A stretch of 64,000 nucleotides of DNA from the NCBI GenBank assembly GCA_950097015.1, contig CATNEN010000029.1, positions 1,178,001 through 1,242,000 of the forward strand, given 5' to 3'. The notes under the pieces are model-generated. The model worked only from the letters and a program-made list of their open reading frames with translations. It was not told the DNA's origin and searched no databases. Source of the stretch: Macrostomum hystrix. Its lineage: Eukaryota > Platyhelminthes > Macrostomidae. This document shows, piece by piece, positions 23,441-34,000 of the stretch. A program made the translations under genes and the position numbers. Each line of letters starts with the position of its first letter. The first letter of the stretch is position 1.

Positions 23441-24807
23441 TATATTTAATGTAACCACTTCAGTTGAGTTAATTTAAACTTTAAAAATGTTCTTATATTT
23501 TCTTTACAAATTAAAATGGCTGTGTCAGCATAATTTACATGTTTTAGTACACCCTACAAGTATGCCATTCGAAAAAATAAAACTAGCCTTTACATATGAA
23601 TTATCAATTCCTTCTTGTTCTTCTTACTAGTATATACCCAACATGATAAAGACAATAGATAAATAGCAATACATTTTAGCAGCTGCAGTTGTGAATCGTC
23701 GCAGTGAACTAGAAACAACTACTCTATAGTCAGCCATGCACAAATGTAATCAAAATTGAATCCTATACACCATACTATTGCATGGGAGAGTAAGGAAACC
23801 TATATGAGTTATGAGTTAATCAACAATAATGGCTCAAGCAATCTAAATATTTGTAAGCTTTGTATTCATTATTCATATATATTTTTATCGAATAATTGTT
23901 GTACAGAATAAATAATGTCTATTGCAAGCTGCAACACAGAACAACTTTGAAGTTATAAAAATTACGTACAAATATTTTGCTTACCATTTTACTTTTTGGT
24001 GACGTTAAAAAATGAAGTGAGCTATAAAAACTTTATTAGATCAGTCGATAGCGTATCGAATGAGTTAAAATTGAAATGCAATTTAAATTCACTATTTAAA
24101 CATCAACTACATCTACATGGTACATAGGACTTTACAGGACAATATAATTCGTCTCTTGAATTATTTCGTGGAAAAATAAGAATTTAAAATTTATCGAGCT
24201 TAGGACTTGTCGTGATATTTTTGTCGTTAAACTTTTTTATGTTGCTTGCACTAGAAAATGTTTTAGCTAATAAAATGTCCGATTATCGGATTTTGCTACT
24301 TTACCCCATTGTAGGTTTCTTACTATCTGCTTATATAGTTTATTTGCTTTTATAGCTTACATAGCTTACAAAAATATTTTGCAGTTCCTGTAACAAAAAC
24401 TTATTGGTATGTTACAGGATACCTGTAGGTGTTGGAAGGGGCAACGGGCCGGATTTGGCAGCTTCGAGGGCCATAACTGGCTTTTAAAATATATATTAAA
24501 TGATATAATTTAATCTTCTAAATACTAAAGCGAAAGCGCAACGAAAAATTAGTTTTTCTAAAGCGAAAATATGAACTTGACATTTTTTCTCCAAGGACCA
24601 ATTTGTTAATTACTAGTCCATGAATTTTTTAGCACAAAGTAGATTCATTCATTCGTTCACAAAAGCTTAATTTAACGTTTCTGCGATTTTTTAATGAAAT
24701 CAATACAATAATTAGCATACGACACTAGTTGTCAGATGTATTGATAAATTCAACATATAAAATTCGGTTGTGAAATTTACAATCTTAAATAAATCAAACG
24801 GCCAATG
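23441..24807. other. AT-rich intergenic stretch with a hAT fragment
   Basis: No gene recognised. Positions 24424-24482 (gtaggtgttggaaggggcaa onward) match the right part of the hAT element at 21361-21715, without the terminal CAGGGG end: a decayed copy. Confidence 0.6.
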
Positions 24808-26324
24808 TTAAGCATGACCACTACGGATGCCGGAGGCCCGCTTATACAACTGATTGACTGTCAGATCGCAATTCAGCTGTCTAGTCAAAGCATCGCGATT
24901 ACCATCGTCGCAGTGGCAACTATCGGCGGCGTCGCTGTCATCAGCATCTGGCGGTGGTGCCGAATGTCGCTTTCGCTCATCGGGACTCTGTGAGATTTTG
25001 AATTAATTAAATATACAAATATATTTTTACATTTTACTTCCTTTAATTACATCATCGACTTCTTATTTTACTTGTAGGCCGCCTCCAGTTGTCAGTAAGT
25101 GCAGGACATCTTCCCATTCCGATTTCTGCATGGAATGGGCGCTCACCTGGAGTAGTCGCGCCAGCCTATGCGCCTCTTTAGTCTTGCGCCGATTCTCACG
25201 TGCTTCGCGTCGGCAATCGGACAGCTGCGGCGGTGCAAATTTTACGAAAGTTGTTGTATGCGTTATCGTAAGATGCATCTATATATAAGTACAAGTGCAT
25301 GCACGATGTCATTAAAACTGTATGCTCACAGACTTGCTCGGATTCGGAGGCCAGAACTCAGTCCACTCGAAATCGCTCACGTCATCTAACTCCTCATTAC
25401 CGCTTTCCCCGGCAAATCCGGAAACCACCATTCGATTCATTTTTGTCGTCCGCTTGACGGAACTACTGCCGGGATCTGGTTTCTTCTGGTGCTTCCTCTT
25501 CTGCCTACGCTGCTTCCCCGACGTGGCAGTGCCAGGCGTCCAACCCTCATCATGCAGAGCGGCTGCGATGAGGCGCAGCTGGCGCTTCTTCTCCGCGTCG
25601 GCAAGTTGGCGCTCCTTGCCACGCTGGCAGCTCTGGGAATCACATCAGGTGAACCTATTCAGGTGAACCTATTCAGGTGAACCTATTCAGGTGAACCTAT
25701 TCAGGTGAACCTATTCAGGTGAACCTATTCAGGTGAACCTATTCAGGTGAACCTATTCAGGTGAACCTATTCAGGTGAACCTATTCAGGTGAACCTATTC
25801 AGGTGAACCTATTCAGGTGAACCTATTCAGGTGAACCTATTCAGGTGAACCTATTCAGGTGAACCTATTCAGGTGAACCTATTCAGGTGAACCTATTCAG
25901 GTGAACCTATTCAGGTGAACCTATTCAGGTGAACCTATTCAGGTGAACCTATTCAGGTGAACCTATTCAGGTGAACCTATTCAGGTGAACCTATTCAGGT
26001 GAACCTATTCAGGTGAACCTATTCAGGTGAACCTATTCAGGTGAACCTATTCAGGTGAACCTATTCAGGTGAACCTATTCAGGTGAACCTATTCAGGTGA
26101 ACCTATTCAGGTGAACCTATTCAGGTGAACCTATTCAGGTGAACCTATTCAGGTGAACCTATTCAGGTAAACCTATTCCTCACCAGATTGTACGTGTCTA
26201 GCTTGGCTGTGAGTTCCTCCACGAAGTCCCTGTCGGTGATGCGCGGCTGCCGGTCGCCCATGATCTGCTCATAGCGACGTCGCTGCTGACGTCGCTGAAT
26301 GGCGGATTGAGCTGAAGCTGACAT
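24808..26324 (-). CDS. Unrecognised basic, coiled-coil-like protein, 4 exons, 233 residues
   Basis: I do not recognise this gene. Exons on the minus strand: 26324-26184, 25632-25330, 25224-25147, 24987-24808. All introns are GT-AG and phase 0, and the sum is 702 nt. The protein starts MSASAQSAIQRRQQRRRYEQ, is rich in Arg, Lys, Gln and Glu with heptad-like stretches (residues 48-80, 149-174), and has an acidic patch (EELDDVSDFEW) and a polar end. No signal peptide or membrane segment is seen. If the donor at 25146 is not used, exon 3 reads on to a stop at 25063 and gives a different 201-residue form ending LTTGGGLQVK. An AG lies 15 nt before the ATG. Exon GC content and phase agreement argue it is real; function is unknown. 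Confidence 0.7.
25645..26180. repeat. 14-bp minisatellite filling an intron
   Basis: About 38 nearly identical units of gtgaacctattcag. It makes up almost all of intron 1 (25633-26183) of the unrecognised gene. It has very low divergence, so it is young or actively homogenised. Confidence 0.98.
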
Positions 26325-26865
26325 AAAAATTCGATTGGCTGAGGATTTACTAAATTAATTGCTTCTTACAAACCTAATCGAGCTTGTTTTAAATATTGCA
26401 GTCTAAAAGCTCATTGCTAATTGCTGCAATTGTGCCAAGCTAAACACACTCGTACTTATCTAAATTGCCAGCGGTGAAAGAAAAAGCTTCGGCAACTAAG
26501 TGCTTTTCATTTGTCGCCTAATTCACTGGCCCTGAATACAATAGATAGGTATAGCTTTGAGTTGCTTGATGAGAGCGCACGAAATGAACAGCTCAAGTTC
26601 ATAAATAAAACTGACAATGAAGCCTTCAAAAAATTCGAATCTCACTAATAGCATTCTTCTGTAACTCCCGAGCCAATCTTGAAGCGATCCAAGTGCATAC
26701 AGGTCTGGAAGACAGAAAAATACAAATAGATGTATAGCAACTTCAGCGGTACAGTAAAAAAGGTACTGAACATTACGCTTGGCAGGCTCAATCCAGCAAC
26801 TATAATTTAAGTACTGCATGGCATGTACAGTCATAAGAAACTTAAAGCACTGTGATTTGCTTTAG
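26325..26865. other. Intergenic stretch, no gene seen
   Basis: 5' flank of the unrecognised gene. The minus frame at 26523-26834 has no family signature and ends at the 48-bp array. Confidence 0.5.
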
Positions 26866-27292
26866 AAGTAGCTTTCCAAGTCCATTGCTGTGAACTATTC
26901 CTATAGCTTGTAGGAGTAGCTATCCAGGTCCATTGCTGTGAACTATTCCTATAGTTTGTAGGAGAAACTATCCTGGTGCATTGCTGTGAACTATTCCTAT
27001 AGCTTGTAGGATTAGCTATCCTGGTGCATTGCTGTGATCTATTCCTATAGCTTGTAGGAGTAGCTATCCAGGTGCATTGCTGTGATCTATTCCTATAGCT
27101 TGTAGGAGTAGCTATCCAGGTGCATTGCTGTGATCTATTCCTATAGCTTGTAGGAGTAGCTATCCAGGTGCATTGCTGTGATCTATTCCTATAGCTTGTA
27201 GGAGTAGCTATCCAGGTGCATTGCTGTGATCTATTCCTATAGCTTGTAGGATTAGCTATCCTGGTGCATTGCTGTGAACTATTCCTAGTTAG
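26866..27292. repeat. 48-bp minisatellite
   Basis: About nine units of 48 bp containing agctatccaggtgcattgct and gtgatctattcctatagctt. 48 is a multiple of three, so a false frame with period QQCTWIATPTSYRNRS stays open on the minus strand. Confidence 0.95.
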
Positions 27293-27769
27293 CAAGTACT
27301 CCTAGATTCATAGCGGATGTTTTTTAATTCCTTAACTTTTCTTTTGGAATTCTAAAAGAAGAATTAGGAAAACAATTGTACATACTTGAATTTATCTTTG
27401 AGGAGGTGAATAAAATTTCGTGTTTACATAGAATGGATAAAGCATATAAAATTAATTAGATAAGAAAGTATAGATTCGCTGTGTACTCCTCAGTAGTTCT
27501 CAGGCTCGCGAGTCTGTTTACACTAGCCCAAATAATGCAAGCATTAGCGAAAGGGCTTTCGTGCACACAATTCACTGTCCCTTCCATTTTATATCTTGTC
27601 AGACTAATATAGAAAATGCTGTGCGCAAGACAAGCCAAACAGCAATAGGGCTTAGGTAGAGAAAAGAGAGAGAGAATAGACGGAGTGGACAGAAAAAGAA
27701 AAGGAGAGGACAAAGCGTAGAGATGAGAGGAGAGAGATGAAAAGATGAGATTCATGGAGAAACGGAGAG
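27293..27769. other. Spacer between two intergenic arrays
   Basis: Unique sequence followed by GA-rich sequence leading into the 60-bp array. No gene supported. Confidence 0.5.
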
Positions 27770-29025
27770 GAGAGGAGAGAGAAGAGGAGAGAGTAGAGAG
27801 AAAAAACGGAGAGGAGAGAAGAGACAGAGAGTAGGGGGAATAGCAGATGAAAGAAGACAGACGCGACGGAGACGAGAGAAGAGACAGAGAGTAGGGGGAA
27901 TAGCGGATGAAAGAAGACAGACGCGACGGAGAGGAGAGAAGAGACAGAGAGTAGGGGGAATAGCAGATGAAAGAAGACAGACGCGACGGAGACGAGAGAA
28001 GAGACAGAGAGTAGGGGGAATAGCAGATGAAAGAAGATAGACGCGACGGAGAGGAGAGAAGAGACAGAGAGTAGGGGGAATAGCAGATGAAAGAAGACAG
28101 ACGCAACGGAGACGAGAGAAGAGACAGAGAGTAGGGGGAATAGCAGATGAAAGAAGATAGACGCGACGGAGAGGAGAGAAGAGACAGAGAGTAGGGGGAA
28201 TAGCAGATGAAAGAAGACAGACGCGACGGAGAGGAGAGAAGAGACAGAGAGTAGGGGGAATAGCAGATGAAAGAAGACAGACGCGACGGAGAGGAGAGAA
28301 GAGACAGAGAGTAGGGGGAATAGCAGATGAAAGAAGACAGACGCGACGGAGAGGAGAGAAGAGACAGAGAGTAGGGGGAATAGCAGATGAAAGAAGACAG
28401 ACGCGACGGAGACGAGAGAAGAGACAGAGAGTAGGGGGAATAGCAGATGAAAGAAGACAGACGCGACGGAGACGAGAGAAGAGACAGAGAGTAGAGGGAA
28501 TAGCAGATGAAAGAAGACAGACGCGACGGAGACGAGAGAAGAGACAGAGAGTAGAGGGAATAGCAGATGAAAGAAGACAGACGCGACGGAGACGAGAGAA
28601 GAGACAGAGAGTAGGGGGAATAGCAGATGAAAGAAGACAGACGCGACGGAGAGGAGAGAAGAGACAGAGAGTAGGGGGAATAGCAGATGAAAGAAGACAG
28701 ACGCGACGGAGACGAGAGAAGAGACAGAGAGTAGGGGGAATAGCAGATGAAAGAAGATAGACGCGACGGAGAGGAGAGAAGAGACAGAGAGTAGGGGGAA
28801 TAGCAGATGAAAGAAGACAGACGCGACGGAGAGGAGAGAAGAGACAGAGAGTAGGGGGAATAGCAGATGAAAGAAGACAGACGCGACGGAGAGGAGAGAA
28901 GAGACAGAGAGTAGGGGGAATAGCAGATGAAAGAAGACAGACGCGACGGAGAGGAGAGAAGAGACAGAGAGTAGGGGGAATAGCAGATGAAAGAAGACAG
29001 ACGCGACGGAGAGGAGAGAAGAGGG
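27770..29025. repeat. 60-bp minisatellite, about 21 units
   Basis: Units of exactly 60 bp, purine-rich on the plus strand, with agatgaaagaagacagacgc and gagtagggggaatagc. Differences are single bases (ggagag/ggacgag, acag/atag, gggggaa/gagggaa). The minus-strand frames of 541 and 482 residues (SLSLLSSPSRLSSF repeats) come from the period and are not a gene. Confidence 0.98.
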
Positions 29026-30334
29026 GCGATAGACAGCGAGGTTTCCATTGTTATAGTAACTGAACATCGGACGAATTCCATTGCTAGGATAAAGTACCAT
29101 TAAATATCTAGGTCTACAGAGAAATTTGTAAGTAGCTTATTTGCTTTCTCTGATATTAAAATGTATTTAATAAGTTCATAGCCAAAGAAAGCTGCCACCA
29201 TAACGCGAAGGTGGCATTATTTTATTTTAATTTTCACTTGACCATAATACTAAATATTTGTAGTTGAACAGGGTACGCAAAAACTAGCACAAAAACGAAT
29301 AAAAGTACAGTAAAAAACGAATGGAACAACAAGCGCAAATGTACAATGACATCAAATACGCCCAGCAGATAGTGTGACTCAAACAGACTCAAGCTTTAGC
29401 GCGATAAACAGCATCAAAATTAAACAGTTATCAATTTGAGGACACTATATAGAAAGACATGTAACAAGCCATGTAATTATATAACAATTTATTATATTTT
29501 GTGGATAGCAAGATAGGCATTAAAATTACAGAGGAGATCAGTAAGGAAGCTAAGCTGCTAAAAAATTAACATCAATTGTGTTAGGATTGACAAATCAGTA
29601 GTTTGGAATAAATACACGAAATTTTGATTGAAAAGTATAAAATCAAATTCAATCAATTCTCAGTCGCTGAAAATTAAATTTCACAATCACCTCGAAACAG
29701 GAAACATGAATAATGAATGAGCATGAAGAAGGAAACATGAATAATGAATGAGCATGAAGAAGGAAACATGAATAATGAATGAGCATGAAGAAGGAAACAT
29801 GAAAAAAAGAATCTAAAACCACGAGTTTTTTTCGCTAAAACTTTAGAGGCAATGATGTTTGCAACAAAATAAGGATTAGAGGATAGAAAGGATGAGAGAT
29901 TAAAAAATCATATTTATGAAAATCGAGCAGATTACGCAAGAACTCCAGTGTGAGTGCAAAGCTAAAATATAACAAAATCTACTAAAAAGTTGGTTAATAC
30001 AACATTTGTAGTAATATAAATTGACAGCATAAAAAGCAATAGATAAGACATAGATACTACTGACCAGATCGTAATACGAAGGAATACATCTGAACAGAAA
30101 AAAAGTAAACGAAACTGTTGGTGATAGAACAGCATACAACATAAGGTCTACATAAAAGAGGGGGGAATATTTTGTTTGGAGTGTCCAAACAGGTGCAGTA
30201 ATAATAGTTTTACGCAGTCTAAATGAACAAATGGGAATATTGTTTAACTTAAAGCAACGGTTTTGTGCCTACCTTGGCTATAGCTTAGGCTTCGAGATTA
30301 ATCTGCATGATTAGGGCGATTCCTAGTGGCTATC
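29026..30334. other. AT-rich intergenic stretch with a short 31-bp repeat
   Basis: Three to four 31-bp units (gaaacatgaataatgaatga) lie at about 29697-29800. The rest is AT-rich with no gene recognised; the minus frame at 29900-30142 is unsupported. Confidence 0.6.
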
Positions 30335-30682
30335 GAAGATTACGGTTAGCTTGTGAGGATTCCACGTGTCTTGGGGCGATTCCACGTGTCTTTGGGCGAT
30401 TTCCGGTGGCTTGGAAAGATCCCTGTGACTTGGGAAGATTCTCTGTGACTTAGGGCGATTCCCTGTGACTTAAGAAGATTCTCTGTGACTTGGGGCGATT
30501 CCCTGTGACTTGGGAAGATTCCTTGTGAATTGGGGCGATTCCCTATGACTTGGGGCGATTCCTTGTGAATTGGGGCGATTCCTTGTGAATTGGGGCGATT
30601 CCCTGTGACTTGGGGCGATTCCTTGTGACTTGGAGCGATTCCCTGTGACTTGGGAAGATTCCTTGCGGCTTAGGTAGATAAC
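30335..30682. repeat. 20-bp minisatellite
   Basis: About 17 diverged units of 20 bp around ggggcgattccctgtgactt. Intergenic, 3' of the palmitoyltransferase gene. Confidence 0.92.
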
Positions 30683-31081
30683 ATGCGGCTGACTGGGACT
30701 TGCTACGATTTCAAGTGAGTTTTGGAGATTCAGTTTTGCTTGGCCTTTAGTAGAGACATTTTAAAAGGGTTCATGCGTTTTAACTCGCCTAAGAGCGCAT
30801 TGTGTTGGGCTTAAAAAGCGAATTTGAAAAGCGAACTAAATTAGATTCTTTAAGCTCTCAGAATGCCCAACTTTTTAGGATTCGAATCCTCACTAAATCA
30901 TAGGTCAGAGAAATTCGATTAGAGAAAAATGGCATACCATAACTAATGCACGCAAATAATATAGTAAAAAATTAAGTTTCTAAGAATGCTGACACTTTAT
31001 TGTAGCAGGAAATCGAAAAAAATTGCCAAAGAAAAATATCTAGACAAATCAACGAATAAATAATTGATTAGGATAAGCTTC

Positions 31082-34000
31082 CTACAGCTCCTGCCCGATA
31101 ATCACGAACTGGTTGTCAAACTGCTCCGCTGTGGCAACGCGAACCCGTCCGATTGGGACTTCTGAAATTATTAAAGATCGGAAAGGGATGCAATGAGATT
31201 CGGCACTACACAAAACACGTTATACAACTCAGACTCACTAGACTAGCTATCCAACTGACTCTCAGACTCACTAGACTAGCTATCCAACTGACTCTCAGAC
31301 TCACTGGACTAGCTATCCAACTGACTCTCAGACTCACTAGACTAGCTATCCAACTGACTCTCAGACTCACTAGACTAGCTATCCAACTGACTCTCAGACT
31401 CACTGGACTAGCTATCCAACTGACTCTCAGACTCACTGGACTAGCTATCCAACTGACTCTCAGACTCACTGGACTAGCTATCCAACTGACTCTCAGACTC
31501 ACTAGACTAGCTATCCAACTGACTCTCAGACTCACTAGACTAGCTATCCAACTGACTCTCAGACTCACTAGACTAGCTATCCAACTGACTCTCAGACTCA
31601 CTGGACTAGCTATCAAACTTGAATACCACATTTTTAAATACATCAACTTGATTTTGGATATTTATTGCGATGCAAATATGACAAATGTGTTAAATCACAT
31701 CAACAATGGACATTATAGAATGTAACAAATTATTTAGTGAAGATAAAAAAATTATCCTGTTAGCCAATTCTTCCAAGCTAACCTACAGTTTAAAAAGCTG
31801 TACAATTATTGTAAAAGAATCAAAACCAATTAGCGGCAGCCAATCACCAAATCGAGTTAAAACAGATGCTAGAATGTAGGCTAATAATGGTTAGACAGTT
31901 GGTACACAGGGCGTACGGAGTGTGGAATCGGCCCGCTGGCAGAATGAGCCATCGAATTAATTCTTGGCTACAAAAGAGGAGTTTGCTGCAAAAAACGGAG
32001 TTGAAAATGCAATTCATGAACTTTTTATGCATTATAGGAGAAAGTTTCTAAAGACTGTGTACAGCTGTTCAGACCGTGGACTGGGGAGACCGCCTCACCC
32101 ACCTGAATTTCTACCCCAGCAATCGATAGCACAAGTGAGTCAAGCGTCTTCCTTAAGGATCTAAATTGCTTCCATCGGACTGAGATTCGAACTCGTGACC
32201 TCTTGGTCCAACTGTCGCTGCTTACCCTCGGCCTGAGCCGCTGAAGCTGTCTCGGTGCTGCCATATAGAGCCTCGCCTCGGCGTCGACCGCCAGCGCCGT
32301 TAATGTTGCCGGCGCCGCTGCTAAGCAAGCCCTCGGCAGACGAGGCCTCGTCGCGAGCCGCCAAATCATCGTCGTCGCCGGCAAGTCGGCAATCGCCGCC
32401 ATCGGCATCACCGATGCAATCTGGGCCAGCAAACACGACTTGGCCACAGTCGCGGGAAGGTCGAAGACTCAGCAGTGAGGGCGGAGTGGGTCCGAACAGC
32501 ACGTAGCAACAGTTGGCGCAACCGCCACCACGATCGAACGGATTGACGCAGTCCGGATTGCGCTTCTTATTAAAGACGCCTTTGATCTAGAAGGATAAAT
32601 ATGCCACATGTAATACCAGTAGTAGTGCAGTGTGAATATGACGCCCTTTATAAATAAAAAACGCATGACTGCATACTTTGACAAAACGCACGAAAATACA
32701 CACGTTTTTTGGGGGTGAGTGGCACAACGGTTAGCGCGTCTGCCTCTCGCACCAAGGTCTTTCAGCTCGATTCCGCAGCGAGGCCACATTTATTTGAGGC
32801 GCAGGAGCGGAGAGAAGGCTTGGGGGTTTGTCGTGCAATTTATCCCATTGAGGGCCAACCCCCAAGGCACCGTGAAAGTGTACAACTACCTGACGATGAG
32901 AAAATCAGTGCAGGTGTACACACCTGTGTGCGTGTGTGCTCAAGAGTCAGCGAAATGGGCAGAATTGCCTCCTCGCTGGCTGCGGGTCTAGTGTCGCATA
33001 TTGATGTGCCATTGACAACTACCCTCCTACATTTATTATTATATTATTAATATATTTAATGAGCATTCATTTAAACATTAAAAGAGCATCATTATAAAAA
33101 AACTGTTTTGTTGCATGTAAACAGCAGCAATCACACAAAATGGACACACACTTTGTACACACACATGTTGTAAGTATAATTACACAGGAAATAAAATAAT
33201 ATAACACTAATTGGACACTCACATCCTCATTAGTTGAGACCTCGCGGCAGATTAATAGGACGTGAAATCCGGCCAATCCCATCACCGACCAGATGGAGAA
33301 AAATGCTACTAGGGCCACTAGAATAGTGACTGGCGGCCAATTGGGGTTGGAAGCGAGTTAAGGAAAAATTTAAATTACTTTTAGACTTCTGCTAGAATCT
33401 TCCCGATACAAAAAAATTAATAATCAATCGATTGCGCAAAAGGATATCTTGGTGGCGACTCTTTCAAAGCGTCCAACAGATTGTCTTTGTCTTTGGCGAC
33501 TGAAATAAGGCAACATTCGATCATGTTGGTTAAAGTAGAATATTGTGCCTAAAAGTACATTTGGATACTAAAATGACTCATTAACAGTAGAGTAACAAGT
33601 ATTTTTTCATTTATTAACCAATATGGATTCGAAATCGAAATTTATGCAGAGCAATGTTACTGGTTACCCTGGTTTTTGTCACCAGGGTCTTCGATAAGAA
33701 TTGTTGAATATCTCGACGATGCTGACATCTTCGTCAGCAGGCTTTGAAAATTAGTCCATCGTTAAGGGTGGAAAATTTTGATCCGCATGGTGTACTTATA
33801 CGAAAATCGGTCATTCGGTTTGGGAGCTATCCTGAAGGGTATTTCATCCGCGGCGAGACCAAAACAGCAAAGAGATGGCTTGAGAGATTATCGCGAAATT
33901 TACACCACGAGGGCCAATGTGTAAGGCGCAGTGGGGCGTACACTGCTTGCGCATGTATCCGTGTTATTAACAGTAGAACTGCCAAGTGTAGTCAAGGGTA

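Noticed and set aside
27456-29100. Very long minus-strand frames (541 and 482 residues) rich in Ser, Leu, Phe
   Set aside because: They are translations of the 60-bp array; the period is a multiple of three so every frame lacking a stop stays open.
32705-32790. Functional tRNA gene
   Set aside because: tRNA-like head of SINE family B, repeated at 43775-43960 with its body.
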